Assembly: GCF_003367195.1 (NCBI RefSeq) | Contig: NZ_QRGO01000002.1 | Coordinates: 434,001 to 498,000, forward strand | Direction: 5' to 3' | Length of the DNA stretch: 64,000 bases | Source: Undibacter mobilis | GTDB taxonomy: Bacteria; Pseudomonadota; Alphaproteobacteria; Rhizobiales; Xanthobacteraceae | In this document: piece after piece, positions 7,842 through 14,345 of the stretch | Layout of the letters: every line of letters begins with the position of its first letter | Position numbering within the stretch: the first letter of the stretch is position 1 | The notes under the pieces: generated by a model | What the model was told of the DNA's origin: nothing | What the model saw: the letters and a program-made list of their open reading frames with translations, nothing else | Databases searched by the model: none | Program-made: the position numbers and the translations under genes

Positions 7842-8207
7842 TCAGTCCAGACCCACGACAATCTTCTCAGGCCATTTCGGGTGGCTGTACCAAAGATGAA
7901 CGATCGTTCGCTCTCTGGTTACAGGCACGTCCAAGATCCGCTCGTGCTCCGCCGTTTCCAGAACAATCATTCGGCTGGGGGTTTCCAATTCACCTTTGAA
8001 GACGAGTAAAGGCTCTGGCTGAACTTCGCCTGCCGGGCCAATGGCAATTTCCGTGGGGCCATCCACTTCCGGAAAACAGGCGAACGAAATGCAAGATGGC
8101 GATGAATGGATCATTTGACCCCAGATTGGGTCAGGCGCTCTTCCACCTTTCGCATCCATCAAAAACAAAAGCGAATTGACCGGTGATACTCTGATCCTGC
8201 GGATCAT
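7842..8207 (-). CDS. Probable immunity protein for the adjacent nuclease-like toxin
   Basis: A 121-residue protein that I cannot place in a named family. It is mixed beta-rich sequence (IHSSPSCISFACFPEVDG, RTIVHLWYSHPKWPEKI) without signal peptide or membrane segment. Its ATG lies 4 bases after the toxin stop, the usual toxin-immunity order and spacing. Base composition is lower in GC than the surrounding GTA genes, as is common for immunity genes. Function as cognate immunity is inferred from position only. Confidence 0.6.
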   Translation of the reverse strand: MIRRIRVSPVNSLLFLMDAKGGRAPDPIWGQMIHSSPSCISFACFPEVDGPTEIAIGPAGEVQPEPLLVFKGELETPSRMIVLETAEHERILDVPVTRERTIVHLWYSHPKWPEKIVVGLD

Positions 8208-8211
8208 GTCA

Positions 8212-9060
8212 CTACCTCGGCTTCAACTGATTGACCCATCCACCTTGGCGAAGACTGCATGTCAGGCATTGCGGATAAAGGCGCTGTTCTTTATTGGAGC
8301 GGTTCAAACCACTGGGAATTTGGTGATCCAAAATAAAATCACCGCGTAGAGTGCCGGGATTTCGCGTCCCGCAAGTATGACAGCCGGTCATCGATCCAAT
8401 TTTGTTTATTGCATCACGTTCGGCAACCAGGAAGCTGCGCGTTGGCCCGCGCGCCGCTATCGATTCTCCGGCAAAAGGCCCCCGCCCGATACCGACGCGT
8501 CCCAGCTCAGCAATTCTCTCTTGCGCCTGCCGCTCCAAAGCCCGATGGCTGGCTATCAATCCTTCTATCGTTTCGTAAGCCTCAGGGCGAGGTCTCCATC
8601 GAGGATCCAGTTCCTGCACGCGACGAATTGCATCGCGGGACTGCGCCTCGGCAATGGCTAGCCGAGCTGCCTGTCCCGGTGTCGGTTCGACCCGCGAACC
8701 ATTGATGATAACAGGGCCACGGACTCGCGGCCCCTGCGCATATTGCGCCCCCGGTTTCCAGTCATTGTCCGGCGTTGCATCGGAAATCACGCGCGGATCG
8801 TTGATCGGCGGCGGCTTGCTCGTCGGCTGGCTGCCAGGTGACCGACTTCCACCAGCCGTGCCGTCGGCGATCCACTGCCCGCCGTCGGGATTGCCCGCCG
8901 GCACGCGCGGCTGGTCGGGGCGATACTTTCGTTCGTAAAGCGCGAACGGATGGTCCTCGACATCGCGAGGCACAAAGCGCCGCCAATCCGGCCGCACGAA
9001 CAAATACGCATTGGGCCGCGTCCAGCGTTCGAGCTGGCGCGTTAGATAGGGCGAAGTCAT
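8212..9060 (-). CDS. Putative polymorphic toxin with Cys-rich DH-motif nuclease domain, in the GTA head region
   Basis: A 282-residue protein. Residues 1-45 (MTSPYLTRQLERWTRPNAY, then FVRPDWRRFVPRDV) and the motif RPDQPRVPAGNPDGGQW at 47-63 form an N-terminal part; the same motif occurs in the toxin at 12381. A Pro-rich linker and a helical region follow. The C-terminal domain has Cys227-x2-Cys230, FILDHQIPSGLN with Asp245-His246, and Cys265-x2-Cys268, then a QGGW tail. This is a treble-clef/HNH-like layout with a bound zinc as the likely reading. It is followed after 4 bases by a small gene, the normal immunity position. It lies between the capsid and connector genes in GTA orientation. Nuclease activity is inference from the motif. 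Confidence 0.65.
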   Translation of the reverse strand: MTSPYLTRQLERWTRPNAYLFVRPDWRRFVPRDVEDHPFALYERKYRPDQPRVPAGNPDGGQWIADGTAGGSRSPGSQPTSKPPPINDPRVISDATPDNDWKPGAQYAQGPRVRGPVIINGSRVEPTPGQAARLAIAEAQSRDAIRRVQELDPRWRPRPEAYETIEGLIASHRALERQAQERIAELGRVGIGRGPFAGESIAARGPTRSFLVAERDAINKIGSMTGCHTCGTRNPGTLRGDFILDHQIPSGLNRSNKEQRLYPQCLTCSLRQGGWVNQLKPR

Positions 9061-9108
9061 TGTGATGATCTCGTAAGACCGCAGCGTCGATGATCGGGCC
9101 TCTCACCG

Positions 9109-9204
9109 CCTCATCCTGAGGAGCGGGCCGCAGGCCGCGACTCGAAGAACGAGGCGGCCCCATGGTTCGAGACGCGTTCCTGCGGAACGCTCCTCACCAT
9201 GAGG
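9109..9204. repeat. Palindromic intergenic repeat, family A copy 2
   Basis: The element begins CCTCATCCTGAGGAGCGG and ends GCTCCTCACCATGAGG, with a TGGTTCGAGACGCG core. It matches the copy at 806-899 in arms and overall order. It lies between the capsid stop and the toxin start and could mark a join where the toxin module entered. Confidence 0.8.
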
Positions 9205-9219
9205 CCGACAGAGCCGCCC

Positions 9220-10473
9220 TCAGCTCGCCGCGAACTTCATCAGCTTGATGGCGTCGAAGTCCTGCACGCCGCCGCCAACACGCTTGGTCGTGTAAAACAG
9301 CACGTAGGGCTTGGCCGAATAGGGATCGCGCAGCACGCTCACCCCGGCGCGATCGACGATCAGATAGCCGCGGGAAAAATCGCCGAAGGCGATCGACAGC
9401 GAATTGGCCGCGATGTCCGGCATGTCCTCGGCTTCCACCACCGGGAAGGTCATCAGCGAGGCGCGCCCGCCTGCCACAGCCGGCGGCTGCCACAGATACT
9501 GCCCGGTCGAGTCCTTGAACTTCCTGATCGTCGACTGCGTTTTGCGGTTCATGACGAAGTTCGCATTCTGCCGGTAGCCCGCCTTCAGGGCATAGATCAG
9601 ATCGACCAGGGTGTCGGACGGGTGCGAACCGGCAAAGGCGCCGGCTGCGCCGGAGGCGACATAGCCGAGATTGCCCCAGGTCCACGAGGCATTCGCCACG
9701 GTGTCGTAGCTCAGGAAGCCCTTCGGCTTGTTGGAGCCGTCGCCGGTGACGAAGGCGGTGCCCTCCTGCGCAGCGAACACCGCTTCCACTTCCTGCGCCA
9801 GCCACTCGTCGATATTCACCGCCGAGTCCTCGAGCAGCGAAGCGGTCGCCGCCGGCTGAGCGTAGAGCTCCATCGCCGGGAACGAGAGTTGATCGAGCGT
9901 CGGCGACGCCGTCTGCGCGCGCGGGTCGCTCTCGCCGACCCAGCCGACCGCGGGCCCGGCCGTCATGAACGGCTTCTTGTAGACAGTGCCCGAGATGGTG
10001 CGCACGCCCGCGATCGAGCGGATCGGCGAGATCGCAGCGAGGCGCTTGCCGATCTCGGTCTCGATTTCCATCGGCACGGTGTAGCCGCCATCGGCATTGG
10101 AGCCGATCGACATCGCCTTCATCTCCAGCGCGGCGAGGCCCGCGGCATCGCCGCCGCGCATATAGGCATCGAAGGCCAGCCGGTGTTCGCCGGCGCGGGC
10201 GCCGCGCGCCGCCTTCTGTTCGCCCCCGAGGGCCGGCCGCGCCGCTTTCAGCACGATGTCGTCAAGCTTGCGCTGCTGGGCGTCGATGGCGGCGTTGATG
10301 CGGGCCAGCTTGTCTTCCATCAGCGCGTCGCCGGCGCGCTTCTGCTCGAGCGCGAGGCGCTCGTCATTGCTCTCCTTGAAGGCTTCGAAGGCGCGCATCA
10401 TCTCGGCATGCGTCACCACCGCGTCGAGCGGAATGCCCGATTTGGTCTCCAGCGTGGTCGTCTCGGTATCCAT
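9220..10473 (-). CDS. GTA major capsid protein, HK97 fold (RcGTA g5-like)
   Basis: A 417-residue HK97-type capsid precursor. Residues 1-110 are a charged, coiled-coil delta/scaffold region (FKESNDERLALEQKRAG), ending in an AGEHRLAFDAYMRGGD segment near the expected protease cleavage zone. The mature part has the VPMEIETEIGKRLAAISPIRS, TFVTGDGSNKPKGFLSY and FGDFSRGYLIVDRAG signatures. The ATG at 10473 has AGGAG 8 bases upstream. It follows the protease gene in the usual GTA order but is separated from it by two immunity-like genes, a toxin and a plus-strand methyltransferase. Confidence 0.95.
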   Translation of the reverse strand: MDTETTTLETKSGIPLDAVVTHAEMMRAFEAFKESNDERLALEQKRAGDALMEDKLARINAAIDAQQRKLDDIVLKAARPALGGEQKAARGARAGEHRLAFDAYMRGGDAAGLAALEMKAMSIGSNADGGYTVPMEIETEIGKRLAAISPIRSIAGVRTISGTVYKKPFMTAGPAVGWVGESDPRAQTASPTLDQLSFPAMELYAQPAATASLLEDSAVNIDEWLAQEVEAVFAAQEGTAFVTGDGSNKPKGFLSYDTVANASWTWGNLGYVASGAAGAFAGSHPSDTLVDLIYALKAGYRQNANFVMNRKTQSTIRKFKDSTGQYLWQPPAVAGGRASLMTFPVVEAEDMPDIAANSLSIAFGDFSRGYLIVDRAGVSVLRDPYSAKPYVLFYTTKRVGGGVQDFDAIKLMKFAAS

Positions 10474-10583
10474 TGTGGTTCTCCTGTTGAATGGATGTCT
10501 CTGGTGAAACGGCAAAACTTCGCTATCCTCAGTCGGCCAGCGCCGAGCGTGACGGGAGCGGCGCGTGAAAAGAGGAACCGCGC

Positions 10584-11420
10584 GTGGGCAGTGAAATCCG
10601 TTCGGCGATCGACTTTTACGAACGCCATCCCATCTCGGCTGAAATCATCAAGGCCAGGCTTCTCGCCGCGCGCGGCAACCTCACCGGCATCGCACCGGAC
10701 GAGCTGTTCCCGCACGACCAGGATCACTATGGCGGCCTCGACGCGAACGACGCACTGGCCGAACGTGCGCAGATCAAACCCGGCATGCGCGTCGCCGATT
10801 TCTGCGCCGGCCTGGGCGGCCCGGCGCGTTATCTCGCGCACCGCTACGGCGCCGACGTCACCGGCATCGAGCTGACACCGGCACGCGTCAAAGGCGCGGC
10901 CGAACTCACCATGCTCGCGGGTCTCGCAAACCGCGTTCGCGTGATCGAAGGCAATGTCATGGCGGTGCCGCTCGACGACGAATGCGTCGATGTCGTCGTC
11001 AGCCAGGAGGCCTTCCTGCATGTGCCCGACAAATCGAAGGCGCTGTCGCAGGCCCATCGCATTCTCAAACGCGGCGGCCGCCTCGCCTTCACCGACTGGG
11101 TCGCGCACCGGCCGCTGTCGAAGGACGACGCGGAATTGATGTGGGCCGGCATGGCCGCCACCAATCTTTACGACATTGCCGCTTATCGGACGCTGATCGA
11201 AGCCGCCGGCTTTACGGTGACGTCGGTCGACGATCTCACCGCCGAATGGGCGAATATCCTGAAAGTGCGGCTGGCGATGTACCAGAAGCTGCGCGGCGAG
11301 ACGCAGGCCGCCGGCACCGTCTCAGGCCACGACGCCTTTTATGAAAGCTATGTCCGCTTCGTCGAACTGGTCAGCGAAGGCGCGCTCGGCGGCGCAAGGT
11401 TCGCGGCGGTGAAGGCGTAG
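10584..11420 (+). CDS. Class I SAM-dependent methyltransferase
   Basis: A 278-residue Rossmann-fold methyltransferase. SAM motif I is VADFCAGLGGPARYLA (residues 70-85), the acidic end of strand 2 is GIELTPARVKGA, and motif post-II/IV is VVVSQEAFLHVPDK. The family is the UbiE/sarcosine-dimethylglycine methyltransferase type acting on small molecules; the substrate is not visible. The start is GTG at 10584 with AGAGGAA about 7 bases upstream. It runs against the GTA direction, divergent from the capsid gene. Its last 23 bases, including the stop, are part of a 24-bp sequence repeated at 11987-12010. Confidence 0.85.
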   Translation: MGSEIRSAIDFYERHPISAEIIKARLLAARGNLTGIAPDELFPHDQDHYGGLDANDALAERAQIKPGMRVADFCAGLGGPARYLAHRYGADVTGIELTPARVKGAAELTMLAGLANRVRVIEGNVMAVPLDDECVDVVVSQEAFLHVPDKSKALSQAHRILKRGGRLAFTDWVAHRPLSKDDAELMWAGMAATNLYDIAAYRTLIEAAGFTVTSVDDLTAEWANILKVRLAMYQKLRGETQAAGTVSGHDAFYESYVRFVELVSEGALGGARFAAVKA

Positions 11421-11421
11421 C
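11398..11421. repeat. 24-bp perfect direct repeat, left copy
   Basis: This copy covers the last codons and stop of the methyltransferase gene plus one base. It is identical to 11987-12010. The two copies bracket an orphan immunity-like gene and a toxin tail, with a 589-base period. Confidence 0.95.
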
Positions 11422-11428
11422 GTCCTCT

Positions 11429-11908
11429 CTACGGATCGGGAAACGTCTCCGGCGGCAACGTTTCGGCGTCGATCCATTCGATGGACGTCGGCTGCTCGCC
11501 CTCGGTCTCGATGAATTCCTTGACGGCACGGAAACCGTCCTCGAACGAAATGAACAAGCCAACCGACAAGGGCGTGCCATGAAACGATCGCACGAATTCG
11601 CCCAGACGCGAGAGATCGCCTCTCGACACAAACACCAAAAGCTTCTGCTGACGAACGTCCCAGCGATTGTACTGCAAGCTCGCCCCGAGGCCAGGGCTCA
11701 GGCTGAGATAGAGCGCGGATGAGATTCGTCCGCTCTCCGGCGTTAACCCCTCTGTTCCGTGCAGGCCTTTGGCAAAAAAGCTTCCACCGTCGCGACCGGC
11801 CTTGAAATATGCCTCCCGCCTCACGGGATCGAGCATGCACGCCTCGATTTCGCGCAGATTGGGCCAACCAGCGCCCCAATGCTCATCGAAGAAACCCTCC
11901 TTGAGCAT
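11429..11908 (-). CDS. Orphan immunity-like protein (Imm1-like C-terminus)
   Basis: A protein of about 159 residues. The C-terminal part, with FISFEDGFRAVKEFIETEG then SIEWIDAETLPP, resembles the ending of Imm1-family immunity proteins (aromatic strand, a helix leading to a W-containing strand, and a Pro-rich tail). The resemblance is by eye. I chose ATG 11908 because GGGAG lies about 8 bases upstream; a GTG start at 11923 is possible. The start region overlaps the tail of a truncated toxin frame ending at 11914. The gene is enclosed by 24-bp direct repeats, and no complete toxin lies upstream, so it is an orphan. Confidence 0.6.
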   Translation of the reverse strand: MLKEGFFDEHWGAGWPNLREIEACMLDPVRREAYFKAGRDGGSFFAKGLHGTEGLTPESGRISSALYLSLSPGLGASLQYNRWDVRQQKLLVFVSRGDLSRLGEFVRSFHGTPLSVGLFISFEDGFRAVKEFIETEGEQPTSIEWIDAETLPPETFPDP

Positions 11909-11913
11909 CACAC

Positions 11914-11988
11914 TCACTCCCACTTGCCATTGTACATAGTGCGCGACTTTCCATTCGGATCGGTAATGCTCCTAACGGTGACGTCCGG
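11914..11988 (-). pseudogene. Remnant of a toxin C-terminus upstream of the orphan immunity gene
   Basis: Reading the minus strand, a frame ends ...TDPNGKSRTMYNGKWE and stops at TGA 11914-11916, just before the immunity-like start at 11908. About 25 codons are open back to the right-hand direct repeat, where similarity to any gene ends. The composition, polar with a W-x-stop ending, is normal for a toxin tail, and the position relative to the immunity gene is exactly that of a toxin. It has no start codon or upstream body, so I read it as a leftover of a displaced toxin. Confidence 0.5.
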
Positions 11989-12010
11989 TTCGCGGCGGTG
12001 AAGGCGTAGC
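11987..12010. repeat. 24-bp perfect direct repeat, right copy
   Basis: Identical to 11398-11421, the 3' end of the methyltransferase gene. This copy is not part of an intact gene. It sits 3 bases from the DUF2019 stop, so removal of the 589-base unit would leave the methyltransferase and DUF2019 genes convergent with almost no gap. Confidence 0.95.
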
Positions 12011-12012
12011 AC

Positions 12013-12384
12013 CTAACTTGGCTTGAAGATTCCCTGATCCAGCGTCCAGAGGCACATGCCCGCATCGGGCCCCTGCGGTGGCGGTTCTGTGGCGCGAATA
12101 ATCTCAAGCATCCGGCGGGCTTCCTCAGGGGCGACTGCCAATGTCTCCGTCGCCGCCATCAATCGGACCTGAGCATTGGGATGGTCATAAAGCGAAAGCA
12201 AAGCCGTGCGTTGATCTCCCGGACGAGCTTTCAGTTCCTCTCTGACGGCGAACATCTCCCTGATCAGCCGATTCTCCTGGGCGAGTTCGCCGCGCAGCTC
12301 GGCTTCATACTGCCCCAGGCACAGATCGGTGAAGCGCTGAACCAACATCGCCACCGACATGGATTTGAGATCGACCGGCTTCAT
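12013..12384 (-). CDS. DUF2019 family protein, probable immunity to the toxin at 12381-13160
   Basis: A 123-residue DUF2019 protein. It opens with MKPVDLKSMSVAMLVQRF and has the conserved LYDHPNAQVRLMAATETLAV (a HEAT-like helix pair) and an end DAGMCLWTLDQGIFKP. DUF2019 proteins are small all-helical proteins that I recognise as frequent partners downstream of toxin-like genes in Hyphomicrobiales. Its ATG overlaps the toxin TGA by 4 bases, so the two are translationally coupled. Role as immunity is inferred from this pairing. Confidence 0.85.
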   Translation of the reverse strand: MKPVDLKSMSVAMLVQRFTDLCLGQYEAELRGELAQENRLIREMFAVREELKARPGDQRTALLSLYDHPNAQVRLMAATETLAVAPEEARRMLEIIRATEPPPQGPDAGMCLWTLDQGIFKPS

Positions 12385-13160
12385 GGCTTGAGAACCCCGT
12401 TTTCGATCAATGCTTGGATGCCAACTCTCCGGCGCTCTTCCCAGCTCTTGTCGCGTAAATACTCGCGGGGGGACATGTCGCCAAACTTAGTTGAAGGCTT
12501 CTGATACCAGCCGTTTATGTCTTCGTGCCGCATCGTCGGGATACGCACCACATTGTCCCGGCCTTCGATCATCGATTTCGGAAATTTACCGTCTCGCTCA
12601 GCCGATGTCCGTTCGACGATATGGTGATCCTGATAACCGGCCTTTGACGTATCCGACACGGCATCCTGCAATTCTTGCATGGATTTCGGCGGATCGCGAT
12701 AGGAGTCTATCTTGGCGTGGTACTCATGAATCCAGGATGCCGCGCCATACAGGGCCTCGGCGACTGTCGCCGAGGGCCCAAGCCTTCGGGCTATTCTTTT
12801 GAGAATTGCGGTTCGATCCGCCGACAATGGCGGCCGTTGCTTCGGAACCTCGGGAACGCTGCTTGTTGTCCCTGTCGTCGGAAGTTTCGGCTTCTTCGGT
12901 GTGTCCGCATCACCGACCTTGCCGCTGGCACTCCCTCCTTCCGCCGTCCACTGTCCGCCGCCCGGATTGCCTTTCGGCACCCGCGGCTGATCGGGTTTGA
13001 AACCAGCCTTCGAAGCGATCTGCAGCACTTGGCCATGTCGCCGCATGGCGCGCTCCAGCCGCGTCTCCGCGGCCAGGCACTTCAGTTCGCTCAACGCGCA
13101 GGCGAGCGCGCCCAGCGCCAGCCGGCGTTGCCATACGAGATCGACAAGGTTCGCACGCAT
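12381..13160 (-). CDS. Putative polymorphic toxin with DHH-N-H nuclease-like domain, coupled to the GTA protease
   Basis: A 259-residue protein. Residues 1-50 are helical. Residues 55-71 carry KPDQPRVPKGNPGGGQW, the same motif as in the toxin at 8212. A Pro/Thr linker (77-110) and a helical region follow. The C-terminal domain from about residue 175 holds GYQDHHIVE (Asp178-His179-His180), GRDNVVRIP (Asn203) and MRHEDINGWY (His212). This is an HNH/endonuclease-VII-like arrangement. Its ATG follows the protease stop by 4 bases, with GGGGTGA as ribosome site made from that stop. It ends overlapping the DUF2019 start. Nuclease activity is inference. Confidence 0.68.
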   Translation of the reverse strand: MRANLVDLVWQRRLALGALACALSELKCLAAETRLERAMRRHGQVLQIASKAGFKPDQPRVPKGNPGGGQWTAEGGSASGKVGDADTPKKPKLPTTGTTSSVPEVPKQRPPLSADRTAILKRIARRLGPSATVAEALYGAASWIHEYHAKIDSYRDPPKSMQELQDAVSDTSKAGYQDHHIVERTSAERDGKFPKSMIEGRDNVVRIPTMRHEDINGWYQKPSTKFGDMSPREYLRDKSWEERRRVGIQALIENGVLKP

Positions 13161-13164
13161 CGCA

Positions 13165-13791
13165 TCACCCCGCGCGCCGCCGCCGCAGGCGTTCGATGCG
13201 CGGCGGCGCCAGCGGTCGCGGCGAGGCCACGGGCGACGCGCCCTCGCCGCCCATCACCGCGCGCCACTCGGCTTCCGCGCGCGTGCGCGCGAATGACGGA
13301 CGCCGGGAGGATGCGTCCTTCACCGCATGCACGCGCGCGCCCGCCAGCAGCGGGAACGTGACGATGGAAATCTCCCAGAGATCGACCGCCAGCAGGGAAC
13401 GCACGCGGGTGCGCGGATCGATGCGGCCCTTCACGGTGCGGAAGCCGATCGACAATCCATCGATCGCGCCGCCGCGGATCAGCGCCAGCAATTCGCGGCC
13501 GCGCGCCACTTCAGGGATGAGCCTGCCGCGCGCGTAAAGCCCACGCTCGTCTTCGCGCAAGTCGAGCCAGACGCCGACCGGTTCGGCCGGATCGTGCTGG
13601 AACAGCATCGGCACGCGCCGCACGCTTTTTTGCCGCAGCGTCTGGGCGAAGGCGCCGCGCATCACCATGTCGCGCGCCTGGTCGATGGCGCCGAACAGCG
13701 AGGCATAGCCTTCGACCGTGCCATCCTCATGAATGCGCGTCTTCGGCGCGAACACGGAGGCGATGGTGGGTTCGTGAGACAATGCGAGCAT
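13165..13791 (-). CDS. GTA prohead protease, HK97 family (RcGTA g4-like)
   Basis: A 208-residue prohead protease. The family signatures are EGYASLFGAIDQARDMVM, the MLFQHDPAEPVG strand with the catalytic His, and DGLSIGFRTV with the nucleophile Ser. It matures the capsid by cutting off the scaffold domain. The start at ATG 13791 has AAGGGA about 7 bases upstream. The C-terminal 50 residues are Arg/Pro-rich and variable. Its stop is only 4 bases before the toxin start, so the toxin is likely made together with the capsid protease. Confidence 0.93.
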   Translation of the reverse strand: MLALSHEPTIASVFAPKTRIHEDGTVEGYASLFGAIDQARDMVMRGAFAQTLRQKSVRRVPMLFQHDPAEPVGVWLDLREDERGLYARGRLIPEVARGRELLALIRGGAIDGLSIGFRTVKGRIDPRTRVRSLLAVDLWEISIVTFPLLAGARVHAVKDASSRRPSFARTRAEAEWRAVMGGEGASPVASPRPLAPPRIERLRRRRAG

Positions 13792-13841
13792 GACATGATC
13801 CCTTCGCTCGACCGGCCCCGGATGAAGTTGACGGCGTGAAA

Positions 13842-14027
13842 TTACTTCCGGCCCCGCCTCGCCTTCGGCGCCTTCACGCGCATCGCCGACGCCGCTCTGC
13901 GCTTGCTGGCGCGGTCGAGGTGATCGAGAAATTCGCGAAACACATCGAGGTGGTCGCGGCGGTGTGACGTCTGGGCCTTGGTCTCGCGCTTGATTGAGCG
14001 CAGCACGGTATGCAGCGTGTCCATCAT
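13842..14027 (-). CDS. Small basic protein in the GTA head region
   Basis: A 61-residue protein without recognised domain. It is helical and strongly basic, ending KAPKARRGRK. It overlaps the membrane protein upstream by 4 bases (ATGA), so both are probably translated together. Small genes of unknown role at this place, between portal and protease, also occur in other GTAs (g3.5 position). Confidence 0.6.
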   Translation of the reverse strand: MMDTLHTVLRSIKRETKAQTSHRRDHLDVFREFLDHLDRASKRRAASAMRVKAPKARRGRK

Positions 14028-14209
14028 CTGTCTCCGAAGGTTTCATTGAAGCGTGCGAGTTCGCGCACGAAGTCGTCGAAGCGCCGGCTGGCGGCGGTCA
14101 GCTCGCGCAACGCGAACCAGGCCAGCGCCGAAGCGCTGAGCGCCCACAGGAGGAGCGCCACATGCGCGAGGTCGCCGCGCGTGGAAAAAGTCTCGACGAT
14201 GTCGGGCAT
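14024..14209 (-). CDS. Small membrane protein between portal and protease (g3.5 position)
   Basis: A 61-residue protein starting MPDIVETFSTRGDLAH. It has one membrane helix at about residues 15-33 (VALLLWALSASALAWFAL), followed by a charged amphipathic helix. I take ATG 14209 rather than an earlier in-frame start because the upstream stretch is hairpin repeat. Its function is unknown; a role in head assembly is suggested only by position. Confidence 0.65.
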   Translation of the reverse strand: MPDIVETFSTRGDLAHVALLLWALSASALAWFALRELTAASRRFDDFVRELARFNETFGDR

Positions 14210-14220
14210 GGGCTCACTTG

Positions 14221-14264
14221 CCCCGGGCGCGCTGCGGCATGAAATGCCGCTGCGCGGAACCGGG
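14221..14264. repeat. Intergenic palindrome next to portal
   Basis: A near-perfect hairpin with CCCCGG at one end and CCGGGG at the other, and a GCGGCAT-GAA-ATGCCGC centre. Together with 14293-14340 it fills the space between the portal stop and the membrane protein gene. Confidence 0.75.
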
Positions 14265-14292
14265 GCCATCGCAAATGTCGAGATTAGTGGCG

Positions 14293-14340
14293 GTCCCGGG
14301 TCTGCGGCGCACCGCTAGCGCGCTGCGCCGCGCCCGGGAC
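14293..14340. repeat. Intergenic palindrome downstream of portal
   Basis: Inverted arms GTCCCGGG-TCTGCGGCGCA and TGCGCCGC-GCCCGGGAC enclose a GCTAGC centre. It lies 5 bases after the portal stop on the minus strand and may act as a partial terminator or transcript stabiliser. Confidence 0.75.
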
Positions 14341-14345
14341 AAGGG

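Noticed and set aside
11398..12010. 24-bp repeats as phage or transposon attachment sites
   Set aside because: No integrase or transposase lies inside or near the repeats, and the left copy is simply the methyltransferase 3' end. Duplication by recombination explains it better.
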